This document shows positions 22,263 to 35,450 of a DNA stretch of 64,000 bases, piece by piece; the first letter of the stretch is position 1, and every line of letters starts with the position of its first letter. The notes under the pieces were generated by a model, which saw only the letters and a program-made list of their open reading frames with translations, was not told where the DNA came from and did no database searches. Position numbers and translations under genes: made by a program. The stretch is from Rhodamnia argentea. Lineage: Eukaryota > Streptophyta > Magnoliopsida > Myrtales > Myrtaceae. The DNA lies in assembly GCF_020921035.1 (NCBI RefSeq), contig NC_063158.1:6678001-6742000 (forward strand). The letters run 5' to 3'.

Positions 22263-25200
22263 TTGATGCGGAGCAGAGGACTACGATGAAGAGCGCGCGG
22301 TGGCGCACGTGCGGCGCCTTCTGGACATCGTCGCCTGCACGACGTGTTTTGGCCCGTCGGCGGCGAGCAAGGACCCTCCCCAGCCTGAGGCTCGGAAGAA
22401 TGGTCCGGAATCGCCGGACAAGAGCGTCAAGAAACCGGGGAAGACCTTTCAGGCCACCGCTAAGCGAGCCGCTCCGCCGTCGAACCCGCCCAAGGACCCC
22501 GCCGTGGACGGAGAAGGAGAGATGAGCCATTCCTGCCCCAAGCTCGGGAGCTTCTACGACTTCTTCTCTCTCTCTCACCTCATTCCTCCTCTTCAGTGTA
22601 CTCTCTCTCTCTCTGTGTCTCTCTCTCGCGCGCGCGCGCACCCCGATCATTCAGAAATTGACATTTATTGCTTTTGCAGATGTGAGAAAGGCGGCAAAAC
22701 GGCACGTCGATGAGGTGTCTCCGGATGAGCATCTTTTCTCGCTTGATGTAAGCTCTCTCTCTCTGACTTTCTTTCCTGGCGCCTTTGACCAGTGTCTTGC
22801 TCTCACGTTACGAAACAATGTCGGGTTTTAGGAACGTAGCACAGCTTTTTCCCCTCTCTTTTGATGATTTTTATGATTAGAAGCGCTTGATTAATGACTA
22901 ATGAGAAAACTGTTGCGAATTAGTGATGTTTGCATATTCATCTTGGTTCAACCATTTGAAGAGTGCAACTGTTTATATGGGTGGCTCAGGTGAAGCTGTG
23001 CAATGGGAAGTTGGTCCATGTAGAAGCCTGCAAGCGAGGCTTCTTCAGTGTTGGAAAGCAGCCGATTCTATGTCACAATCTCATCGATTTGTTGCGACAT
23101 CACAGCCGAGCTTTTTACAATGTTTGTCTCGCATTCCGAGCTGATTTTGTTAACATGCTGCTGAACTTCCTTATTTGTACATGATAAATCCGATTTGCTT
23201 GTTTTGGGCTATAGTTCATTTAAGCTTAAGAGGTCGGACCAAGAAAATAAAAATTTGTAACTGGGTAAAAACATTTCAGATCTTGTTCTGTGTATTCCGA
23301 CTTTCTTCTGCTGAGCGACATTGTTCTCTCATCAAATGAGGAATTTGATTGTGCATATCTCTTATAGTTACAAAACTTGGTCGAATTCTTCGGACCGACT
23401 TTGTTTCTCTGTTGAAGCTTAATATATGTTCCATTTCTAGTATCGTTATTTTTCATGTTGGCATCTTTATTGTTGCATCGAAACACCTCCTAGCTTTGTC
23501 CATTGCTGCATTAATGACCACTTTTAGATCTTCATGTCTGGATGCTTGATCAATATGTTTCTCGGGATTCTTGGAAGTGGTCCACTTTGTCTCATGTGCT
23601 GCGCATTGATATTTTTTGTTTTTGGATCATGGAAATGAGTCATTTTCTTCTCTGAAATGGCTTTGCTTTATTCTTCATTTCTTATCTCTCTCTGGATGAC
23701 GCAAGCATGGTGAACTTCCATATGTTGTTTGTCTTTTTACAGGCGTATGATGATCTCATGAAAGCATTTTCAGAACGAAACAAGGTGTGCTGGAACTTTT
23801 AGTTTTTGATATAGCCATGTCAGCTTAAGAACATTTTCTTTGAACTTTAGTATTTTCCATAAGCATATAGGTTACTTTTCCAGCTCTACGTAGCATCTGT
23901 GCTCTACAATGATTCGTCCTTGCTCCAATATTGCAGTTTGGGAACCTTCCTTATGCATTTAGAGCAAACACATGGCTCATACCTCCAGTCGCAGCTCAAT
24001 CTCCATCCATTTTTCCTCCTCTGCCTGTGGAGGATGAAGGATGGGGCGGAAATAGTGGCGGTCTAGGAAGAGATGGCAGAAGTGATTTGTTGCCATGGGC
24101 GAACGAGTTCTTGTATCTTGCATCTATGCCTTGCAAGACAGCAGAAGAGAGGCAGGTCCGGGATAGAAGAGCTTTTCTTCTGCATAGCTTGTTTGTTGAT
24201 GTCGCCATTTTAAGGGCAGTTTCAGCTGTGCAGCATGTATCGAGACATCTGGATATAATCAGCTCTACTGCAGACGTGAATTATTTGTATTCAGAGAAAA
24301 TGGGAGACTTGTGCATCACAGTAATCAAGGACGCTTCCAATGCAAGCTGTAAGATAGATACAAAAGTTGATGGGATTCACTTGACTGGGATGGATCAAAA
24401 GAAATTAGTGGAACGAAACCTGCTCAAGGGGATTACTGCTGACGAAAATACTGCTGCCCATGTATGCTTCTTCTTTTATGTTTGATTTATGTGATCATAT
24501 AGTTTACTTTCTAGTTGCATGATCTTATTTTTAACTGAATGATTAAGAACACCATACATATTGATTGCAGGACATATCCACTTTAGGAATCGTCAACGTG
24601 AGATATTCTGGTTATATTGCTGTCGTAAAAGTTGAGAGGCAAGAGAGTGAAAAGGTCTTTCCTGTACCTACAGGCATTGAACTTCTGGATCAACCTGAAG
24701 GTGGCGCCAATGCCCTCAACATTAACAGGTTTTCCAGCTCAACTCGTTCTTCTAATGAAACACAATAGCTGATTTTTTAGTTTTCCTATAAACGTTGAAA
24801 CTGACATTATGGAATCTAGACTTTATCATTCTGTTGTTGGGGTAGAGAAGGACAATATGCATGTGAGAAATTCCTTACCGAGAGAATGTGCACCTCTTTT
24901 TTGGGATGGCATGTGCACTTCTTTTGTGTCCTTATGTCACTGGGGTGGCCTCATCATGACTTCTCAATATCTTTTTGGTTTTTTCTCAGTTTAAGATTAC
25001 TCCTTCATACAAGAGTTGCTCCAGAAAACAATAGACATGTTCAACAGTTGCATCCTTCAGAGCATGATGAGCTCAGTGCTTCTGAATCCGTCATAGAGAG
25101 ACTATTGGAAGACAGCCTTGGAGAGCTTGAAAAAATGGATGAAGAGAGAGATCAATTTGTGAGATGGGAACTTGGAGCATGCTGGATACAACATTTACAA

Positions 25201-28200
25201 GATCAAAATAATTCTTCTTCCAAGGATAAAAAGGCTTGTACTGAGAAGGCTAAAACAAGAAATGAGATGAAGGTCGAAGGACTTGGGACACCTCTCAGGT
25301 CCCTTAAGAACAACAAGAAAAACCCAGATGGAGCCAATCTGAGACTGCAGATGGAGAATTCTTTTTCCAAGGCGAATTGTGTTGCTGGAGAAGCTGAAAA
25401 TGCTATATCACCTTCTATGGAGACTGAAGTTGAATCTATTGCTAAAGAGAATGAGCTTGCACTCAAGACTATGATCTCTGATGCGGCCTTTGCCCGCCTA
25501 AGAGAATCAGAAACTGGACTTCACCGGAAGGTAACATCTTGTTCTAGATAATCATGGAGGGTTTAGCATGTTCTTAATTGTTGACAATACAAACTTACTC
25601 ACTGACTACACATGGTTACCACTTAGCAGTCTTTGCCAGAGCTCATCGAACTGTCTCAGAAATATTATAATGACGTTGCCCTTCCAAAACTGGTAATGAC
25701 TGTACTTCTTCTTTAATCCTGCAATTTGTTCTGCCCAAATATCTAATTAAGCAATTCTTATTTCTGTGGCACATAGGTTACTGATTTTGGTTCGTTAGAA
25801 CTCTCACCAGTTGATGGTCGGACTCTAACCGACTTCATGCATACTAGAGGTCTTCGCATGCGTTCTCTTGGACATGTTGTAAGTTCCTTTTCTCTGGACT
25901 TCAATCCATTGTTACTTTCTACTTTATAGCTCAACTTGTGAGTTTGTCCTTGGGTGAACTAATCAGGATAAAAATTGATGTACATAGTTACAAAGCAGAG
26001 GTTCTTTTTTTCCTTTTTCTGAATACTTTGCAATCACAGTGAAAATTGGTTTTCTTAGTTCTCAATATCATTCTCTAACCTGCACCTCACCATGTTCTCA
26101 TGAAGACATTCGTGTGTGTGCCATTTAGCTAATCATTTGGAAACTTAAGTCTGAATTTTCCTCTGTACAACCTACATTCTGTCCTTTAATGTGATGGATC
26201 TGGCCATATCCTCATTGTCTGGTACTTGAGCCGCTGTAAGATTTGGACGCTGAGAAGATGAGAAATTTAGTTGCAGATGCTTTTCCTTGCTTATTACCAG
26301 ATAGGGTAGAGTATGGCTCTGATGTAGTCCCCTTTGATCATGATGCCTGTGCCTTTTCTCCCTTAACAGGTCAAGCTTTCTGAAAAGCTGTCGCATGTGC
26401 AATCTCTCTGTATTCATGAGATGATAGTACGAGCTTTCAAGCACATTCTTCAAGCTGTGATTTCTTTCGTCACTAATGTTGAGAAAATGGCAACGTCAGT
26501 AGCTGCTGCACTGAATCTGATGCTTGGTGTGCATCCAAGAGGAGAAAAAAGTAAAGATTGCAGTTTCCATCCCCTTGTGTGGAGATGGTTACAAGTTTTT
26601 CTGCTGAAACGCTATGAGTGGGATGTTAGCAGCTTAAACTACATAGACGTTAGGAAATTTGCAGTATTGCGGGGATTATGCCAGAAGGTATGTGACTCTA
26701 TGAATGCGTGGTGAAAATGTTCAAACAACCCTCTGCTTAAGGCAATTTCTTTTAAAATCATAATATTAACTTGAACTTACAGTTTAGGAATACTTTTGAA
26801 AGAAAAAGGCCCAAAGGACTAAGTGCATCAGTAGAATTTTCCTTTGGTGAAGGAACTTAGCCTTACTGAACAAGGATACCTTACTTTTAGTGGAATCCAA
26901 TGCCAATACATTGTTCTTAATGTTCTATAGGTTGGTATTGAGCTGGTTCCAAGGGACTTTGACATGGAATCTCAACATCCTTTCTGCATAACAGATGTCA
27001 TCAGCCTGGTGCCAGTGCATAAGGTAATACACTATTACACAGAATTATACTCTCTTGGGTCTGTACTCTTTTATTAAACAGGTTAATATGCTGCTCTGCA
27101 GCAAGCAGCATGCTCATCCGCTGATGGAAGGCAGCTGCTAGAATCATCAAAAACTGCTTTAGACAAGGGGAAACTTGAAGATGCAGTAGCTTATGGGACA
27201 AAAGTATGTTGTTGATACAGCTTGCTTCCATCCTTTTCTTTTCCTGGTGAATTAACTGCATCTCCTGCTGAATGTCCTTTGTTTCGTGTAGGCTTTGGCA
27301 AAGCTTGTAGCAGTTTGCGGTCCTTACCATCGAATGACAGCTGGGGCTTACAGTCTTCTTGCTGTAGTTTTATATCACACTGGAGATTTCAATCAGGTAT
27401 CTGGTATTAGCACACAATATCACTGTAAAGAATGAGATTGTGGCAGGATGACTGCTGAACTTGCTATGCACAATCTTGTTGAATCAATTTTTTTCTGCAT
27501 CGGCCCCTAAAATAATTTTTGTTTTCAAATCTCACTTCAGTTTTCAGTTAAATGTTCATGAGAAAATTTTCCCAATTACAGGCAGCAATATATCAGCAAA
27601 AGGCGTTGGACATTAATGAGAGAGAACTGGGACTTGATCACCCGGATACAATGAAGAGTTACGGTGACCTTGCAGTGTTTTATTACAGACTTCAACACAC
27701 GGAGCTAGCTCTCAAGTATGCTCGTCTTTCCTTTTTCTACCTATAATTTGTTGAAGTTTTATGTCTTTTATTATCTAGCTTTTATGCTTCATGACAGTCT
27801 CCAATTTAAGGTTATTATTATTGCTGTTTGGTGTATATGTTCCTGTGACATGTACAAAATGTGTTTCGCATACTTTCATTTCTTCCACATGCATAACTTG
27901 GTAGTCACTGAGGATGGTGTTGCATGATACATTGTCTGACTCTCTGGAATTCTAGAATTACCATTACTTCATTTGTTGAATATACTCCAAAATCCGAGTT
28001 ATATTTCAAGTTGCTTGGGGGGTTGAGATGTACCAGTTTGCATCCTTGCTAGGTTGTATATTCCGTTGAGTGAAACTTCTCTGTGGAATTGCTGATTTGT
28101 CGTAGGAATTTAAAATATCAAAATCAACAAGACTGTTTTTCTATAGAAGATTAGTCATTTTTATGTGTTGTAGGGCTTTTTTTGTCTTTTCTGTGTGCTG

Positions 28201-31200
28201 AAGTTGGTATTTATGCTGAGCAGGTATGTAAAGCGTGCTCTCTATCTGTTACATCTTACTTGTGGTCCTTCTCATCCCAATACGGCTGCTACATATATCA
28301 ACGTGGCAATGATGGAAGAAGGCCTGGGGAATGTGCATGTTGCCCTCAGATATCTCCATAAAGCACTAAAATGTAACCAGAGGTTACTTGGACCAGACCA
28401 TATCCAGGTCTCTTTCGTTCAATCATTCTTTCCCTTCCTTTTTCTCAAGTGCAATTATTGTCAGTGAGTTGGTTGCTTAATGATCTCTTTTGGCTACAAG
28501 TCATTAACACTCTATAAGGCTAGTAGCCAAACGCAATGAATCTAGGATGGACTTCTTAATGGTGCCTTCCGTCAGATAATGAAATAATTTATGATTGAAT
28601 GACCAATGCTCAGCTGAAGGGAGGTGAGGAACTGCTCAATTTCACTTCATCTCAAACTTCATAATCAAACATAAAGGAGCTTGTCATCAGCGGGGTAAAT
28701 ATTTGTTGAAAAATCTCAGATAGTCCTGAGTCCCCATTTAATTAGATGAAACCCAAAGAAGAGACGTTTAGCCATCATGCGATGAGATTAAGAGAAGTGT
28801 ATGAGAGGGCACACACGTCGGTACGGAAAATATACATACTGCTATTCCAGTGGTGCATTAAAAGGGTAATTGACATTCCATAGACTGTCTTTTCTGGAAC
28901 TCTATATATTTTGCTGTCAGCAGCACATTATGAGCTTCAAATTCATTAGCAGGACTCCTGTTTTGTTCTCAGTATTGAAGACAATCTTCAATTGGACTTT
29001 AGTGACCCATATGATCTTGATGCTTTGCAGACAGCAGCGAGTTACCATGCCATAGCGATTGCACTCTCATTGATGGAAGCTTACCCCTTAAGTGTTCAGC
29101 ATGAACAAACAACCTTACAAATTCTCAGAGCAAAGTTGGGCCCCGAGGACTTGCGTACACAGGTTGTACATTCATACACTAGGTCAAACTTCTAAATATG
29201 GATGCTATACACAACTAGCTATCGAATCAGTGAATTGTTATTATCACTCATTCGCATCTTCTCCAATGCAAGTCGTGATTGCCACTTGCAATGACACAAC
29301 ATGAGCGTTGTTGGACATGATCATGTTCATGCTTGAATTGATTGGGTTTGGATGGATGCACTCTTCTTTAGCATTGTGATTTCTGCCGTACTGCACATGT
29401 ACTTTGATACTTAGAACTTACCTTTCCTTTTTCTGAAATACCAACAGGATGCTGCTGCTTGGCTTGAGTATTTTGAGTCCAAGGCTTTTGAACAGCAAGA
29501 AGCTGCACGTAATGGAGCCAGAAAGCCTGATGCATCCATAGCCAGCAAAGGTCACCTAAGGTAGAATTGCACTATAGAAATATATTTTGCACATTTATTA
29601 GCTCTAATTAACTGATCATGGTCAAAGACAAGATTGATGATTGATAAGACGAAGTAAAATCATTTTACATTGCTTGGAGCGTTGTGATACACTATCTCAT
29701 CTAGTGTTTTGTAGATTATTTAAACAGGCAATAGCTGTCTTTGTCCTTTTCTCCAATCTATTCTACTGTCGAATGGTCTAAATTTTTTATTAAATTTATC
29801 AAATGTGGAAGCAAGGTAGGCAATGGTGCGTTTGCTATCTTCCTTAGATGCTTCTCTCTTTAGGACTAGTTTTTGGCAGAATTGATCCTAGTGAGGCATA
29901 TCGGTTGATCTCAAGAATCTCGCTTGTCGATATTATCAACAATATATCGCTTCTGGGGTGGAGCATATCTCTGCTAACTTTTTCCAGATTATAGTCATGT
30001 ATCCAGTCATTGTGTCAATGAGAAGGAATACAAGTTTAGAGAGATTGGCTTGAATTTGCGGCTGATATGCAATACATCATGTATGCCATATGGAATGGTC
30101 TGTTAGATCCAACGCACATACCACGATAGCAATTTTACTTTGTGTACCATTTGTGTCTTAATTCTTTTTGCTACTGTCATTTCATTCCATAAAAAATTGT
30201 CCGAAATACCCTGCTACAAACCAACTCGCGACAACCTAATTATCACACATCACCTCAAAGAATTACTTCATCAAACAATCGAATCCCCCATCCTCTCATT
30301 ACTGGAATCAGTTGTCTTTTTATTTTGCAAATTTTCAACAATTGGGATATGGGAACTATACAAATGAGACTCATTAATCAAGAGCATCTGATACTGTCAA
30401 AGTTGTTACAGAAATGTCTATTTGGGTACTGTGTACTTATCAATCTTATATTGGCATAATTAGCTAGAAGTTCAATGTACGTTTTTCTTTCCCGGCCCCT
30501 TATTCCTGCGATTGCTGATTACCTGTCCCAATTTTGGCAGCGTATCTGATCTGCTTGACTACATAAATCCTAGTCAGGATGGCAAAGGGAGGGATGCTTT
30601 AGCAATGAAGAGAAAACCCTACAATTCAAAGGTACTTGAGACTGCATTGTACACTAAATACGTGATGATTTTTGTCATCATCAATGGTGAAACCTGGAGT
30701 TTCATTTTGTTTGCTCATGGAGAATTCAATAGACTGTCCTGCCTTTCTTACACCGCAACTTAATTTTTGCTAGTAGCAGCCCTACTGATGTGCTAGGAAT
30801 TTTATTAAAAGTTTGGCATGTTGATAGGCCTCTCATTCTGTCAGGTTCTTCAAATGAATATAAAGAGCAGTGGCGCCATACATGCCCTCCTGACCTGAGT
30901 GCTTGCATCTTTGAGTTCACTTTTGTTAAATTTGTGAATAGGCAGTGACTTACAGACTTGGAAAATGGTTTAGCAACTAGTTATTGTCTTAGTATAGTGT
31001 TAAGGCAGTAATTAAATCTATTTAGGTAGCTCTATCAAACAGAAAGAATTGATCATGTCCTAACTGCTATACTGGATGAGTATAATTGGCTCATTTGTTT
31101 GTTTTCCAATCAAAGGTTGAAATTGGCTTTCATTATTTCCACAAGCTTGGCATGGGGGGGTATGCCCCTTTATTGCAGTCACTAAGATGGGTGTCAATAA

Positions 31201-33569
31201 GCATTCTTCTTTTCTATGGGATGGCCATTTCTGCTTTCTACTTTCCTTCTTATTTCCTTTTTGCTTTTATTGCTCGTTTGTTCTGCTTAGTGACTTTTTC
31301 CCCTGGGTGTAGAAGGGCGGATTGAGAGAATGTCTTTTTTCTTTCACTATTGAGCTGTGAATTTACTCTGTAAATTAACTGCAAGTTCCCTTTTCAGTTG
31401 AGGGAAAAATCTTTAAAGAGTATTTTGCCACCAAGCTCTGATGCCTCTCCCGAAGAATCCTCAAAGGAAGATTTCGATGAAGAGCCCCTCAAACCAAGAA
31501 AGGGAAGTAGCACAGACTTTGACCAGGAAAAACGCATTGAAGTGGGAAGTGGGTCAGATTCTGATCTGGTAATGGAACGTAGATCGACCCACATACAGCA
31601 GCCCCTCTTGGAAGACACTACTGAGGAAAAGTCACTAAATGCTGACAAAATCTTGCTGGAAACACATGATGGAGATGATGGTTGGCAACCTGTCCAAAGG
31701 CCAAGATCGGCAAGCTTATTGGGACGGCGATTAAAGCAGCGGCGGGCAACCATTGGAAAAGCATTCAGCTATCAGAAAAAGAATACGGATGCAGATATGA
31801 GTTATGCTGCTGGGATGAATTCTCATCCAGGTAATAGGTATTACATCATAAGGAAACGGGCAGTTTCTCACACTGTTTACCCGGATCACCATACTGTCAA
31901 TAATTCCCAAGCTAGTAAATTCAGCAGAAGAGTAGTTAAAGCTGTAACATATAGAGTTAAGTCTATGCCTCCTGCTGCTAAAACTTCAGTAACTGAGAAC
32001 TCTAGGGACGGTGCCGAGGCTTTTGGCTCTTCACGAGAACATGCATCAACTTCTGCATCGTACAAAACGAGTTCAGTGGAAGGTTCAGTTGTTACACTCG
32101 AAAAGTCTCCTTCATACAAGGAAGTGGCATTAGCACCTCCAGGAACCATCTCTAAATTGCATGCAAGGTTACTCCACAACGAAACTCCTGATAAACAGGA
32201 GGCCGACATCTCAAAACATGATGCTGAATCAAACGAAGATAAAGGATCTGCTGACCCAGAGCTAGCAGGAGTAATAAATAAAACGGAAGAGGAGACGAAG
32301 GACTCTGTATCAGATTTCCCAGTCTTGAAGGGCAAAATTGCAATAAAAGAGAAGCCAGAGCCAATTTCATCTCCTGATGTGAAGGAAGAAGAAAATACTT
32401 TGATGGTGTCAGAGAATGTAGGAAGTCTTGAATCAACTATGATTAAGGCGGAGATGGTGAACAATGAAGTTTACGACAGCAGTGGAGTGTCGAGTTCAGA
32501 TGATCCTCAGGAGAAAGAACTCGATGAAAAGGACTCATCGAGGAGTTCTGAACCCAATGAAAACTCAGGCAGCTCCTTGTCAGAGGTAGAGGATGTGAAA
32601 AATAAATGTTTAACGTTGAACTCGAGTGAGGGGAGGGTACTGCCAAATAAGAAACTATCTGCCTCTGCAGCTCCTTTTAATCCTTTGCCAGCTGTTGCAC
32701 GTGCCACACCTGTTACCATGAATATCACTCTCCCTTCTGCTCCTGGGGCCGTCCCCACTGTTACACCTTGGCCAGTCAACATGGCACTCCATCCAGGGCC
32801 CGCTACTGTGATGCCCACAGTTACCCCATTATGTTCCTCTCCTCACCAACCTTACCCATCACCTCCTCCAACTCCGAACATGATGCAGCGCTTACCCTTT
32901 CTGTATCCTCCTTATACTCAGCCTCAGCCAATATCCACCAGTACCTTTCCTGTGACGAGCAGTGCCTTTCACCCCAATCACTATGCATGGCAGTGTAATA
33001 TCAGCCCTATTTGTCCTGGATGTCATTTTATGGAATTCTCTGTGCCATCACCTGTTGCTGAGCCTATCAGGGATTTCATGTTGGAGCAAAAAGTGCAGCC
33101 TGTTGAATCTGATACCTCAGATCCAGCTCCAGTTCTGCCTGTGGGTATTGACGATGTGGAAGACTGTAAGGAAGAAGTACATCCTCCACCATCACAGGCG
33201 GTGGATAATACCAAAATAGTTGATTGCATTGGATCAGAAAGTGTCGGATCAGAAAGTGTCAAGGGAAATGGTCAATCAAATTCATTCAGATGGGAAAATC
33301 CCAGTATTTTGCAAAGTCATGAAGGTATGCAAAGAGAAAATGGTGGTGGAAGTGGTGAAACAACTTGTGATGGTGAGAAAACCTTCAGCATTTTGATCAG
33401 GGGAAGACGAAATAGGAAACAAATTCTGAGAATGCCAATTAGTTTGCTCACCAGGCCAAATGGATCACAATCTTTCAAAATGATACGCAACAGAGTACTT
33501 AGAGGGAGCGAAGCTCCCAAGTCTGTTAGCTTTTCTTCTAGTGAAGCTTGTTCAGCTGCTGCTACATAA
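20169..33569 (+). CDS. REC1: REC1-like CLU/TPR protein (REDUCED CHLOROPLAST COVERAGE 1 ortholog)
   Basis: Cytosolic/nuclear protein of the clustered-mitochondria (CLU) family. In Arabidopsis REC1 helps set how much of the cell volume chloroplasts occupy. Twenty-three exons: 20169-20229, 20336-20397, 21036-21128, 22099-22171, 22277-22597, 22680-22747, 22990-23121, 23743-23784, 23937-24461, 24571-24728, 24990-25530, 25630-25692, 25777-25878, 26370-26687, 26931-27023, 27102-27203, 27292-27396, 27582-27715, 28224-28407, 29031-29162, 29448-29560, 30541-30631, 31398-33569. They give 1,894 residues in frame. The N-terminus [20 protein letters not shown] and the [14 protein letters not shown] block are family hallmarks. 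The CLU region spans about 300-750, and TPR repeats span about 880-1110 ([40 protein letters not shown]). The last exon adds a 723-residue, mostly disordered tail with [12 protein letters not shown] and [16 protein letters not shown], which separates REC1 from its paralog TSS/REC2. A PAM2-like motif lies at 1591-1600. Confidence 0.95.
22231..22258 (+). repeat. (CT)n microsatellite just before REC1 exon 5
   Basis: An almost perfect CT repeat ends 18 bases before the exon 5 acceptor (GAGCAG at 22271-22276). It supplies the pyrimidine tract of that acceptor, so length variation could affect splicing. A second CT/CG repeat fills much of the next intron (22598-22679). Confidence 0.8.
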
Positions 33570-35450
33570 CCTGGCATTTTGAGTTCTCATAATGCGAGGC
33601 AGGATGCATGAGGAAAAAGGGTAGAAAATGGTGAGCTTTGTTATTTCGGAAGCGAAAAAGGACAGGCAGCGTGGAATTTTTTCTGGTTCACTCCAGTCAT
33701 CCTGTCAGTTTCGTACTGAGGCCATCTTATGAAAAGATGAGGTTTGTTTCCTATAACCATGCTCCCATCTCTGTGTCTCTGTGTTTTCAGGAGCACTCCA
33801 ATTGAATGTGCAGATTAAAGTCAAGTACATGGATAAATGACTATGCAACGCTTCAAAAGTTCTCTTATTCATCCACTCAATCTTCTCTCATCACATATCT
33901 GACTCTGCACACTAGATAAACACATCTGTAAATTGAGGTCATACCAATCGGATAGGGATCAAAGTATTTTCTCCCTCCTACTATAGTCTGGAGAGGGTGC
34001 AAAGTGTATTCACAATGTGAGAAATGGTGTTGTTTGTGCAGAGTCTCTTAAAATGCCCCTATTATGTTCTGTGGGTGTGCCACTTCAGTTGCATCTGGAA
34101 GGCAATATATATGCAGCAACTTTTTTTAGGGTGATGGTCTCTCCTGTATGTTTTAAGTTTTCTTTGAGCAGACAATTGGATGAGCTTTATATCTATTTGT
34201 GCCTTAATGATTTATTTTCTCTGGCGTGCAGGTTCAAGAAGGGTTATTACTTTTTCAAACTAGGAAATCCTTTTGAGGCAACAGTTTTGGTCATTGTCGC
34301 AATTGCATTTTGACGTTTGATTTCGTGTTAGAGCTTTTGAAGACAGATGAGAAGATAAAAGTTTCTCACAACAACGGCTTTGATTAGTTTATTGGAGGCA
34401 AACTGTATATGACTTTGATATTCTTTCAGTAGGCATAGGCTATTATTGACACAGTCGTTGAAGTTGATGCTGCTTGTTAACTCTTGTCTAGAGCACATGG
34501 AAATAAAGCTTATCTTCTGGCCTTGCTGGGCTTACTGAAAATTTTCCAGCGGAAGAAAGATCTTTCCTTTGATGAGTAAGTGAGGCAACCAAAACAAGAG
34601 ACAAATCTTCTCTTTCAGTTTGTCAATGAAAGAAGATGTCTTCCTGCGCATCCTTAATGAAGGGATAATAAGATGATAGAACTCAAAAGACTCGCATCAT
34701 TCATTCTCAGAACTAGCAGAAAGTGTAGGGTATTTACAACTTGCCAGAACCTCTCTTCAAACATAGAAAGTTTTCAATGAAACTGGTTATTGATTCTGCT
34801 AATGGTAGCCAATGCAAGCGTAAAATAGTCCGAAGTTGGCGAATTATCATCTGCCTAGGCTTGATAGAACTCGGGCATCAACAACGGTGGTTCATCCATT
34901 CTATTTATGCATTCGTGTTTGGCCAGAGTATTGTTTATGCGTTCGGATTGGCGAAGTACGCTGGTAACAGTTAAACTGACAAGGTTGTAGCGAGTTATTG
35001 ATCTGGGTCTTAACAAAATTGTCTTAAAGATGCACAGATCGAGTTCACGATTCTATGCCCCATCTCACACCTTTTCATTACAGCATTATGAAGTTTAATA
35101 TAATACGCTTCCTCAATTACAGAATCCACATAACATATTAGTACATTTCACTCCACACTCGATATGCGAAAGAGTAAACACAACACTTGCATAGTGGCAG
35201 TATGAACCTTAGGACTAGTTTGAATTGTTTGAACTTTTTAAGGAGGAAAGAAGGTAAGCTCAGGCCATCCCTCTTTCATTAGAACTCTGCACAATTTCTT
35301 CTCCGGTGTCTTCAATTGATCCGTCGTTAGGCTTTTCCGTGTTCTCTGTGCGGTGAACAGGGACTGTTGTTGGTGGAATAGCGAACCCTGAATCTTGGAT
35401 CCGAGAACCCCCCACTTCATCGCATGGCGATCCTAATGACATTCGAAACC
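33570..35450. other. Convergent intergenic region between REC1 and the DUF1442 gene
   Basis: Both neighbouring genes end here, so it should hold the 3' untranslated region of each. Open frames at 34017-34313 and 34741-34974 match nothing I know. AATAAA-type signals occur (AAATAAAG near 34500) but a polyadenylation site cannot be chosen with confidence. Confidence 0.4.

Noticed and set aside
22216-22650. Minus-strand 144-codon frame rich in Arg and Glu
   Set aside because: Antisense to REC1 exon 5 and its CT repeats; low complexity only.
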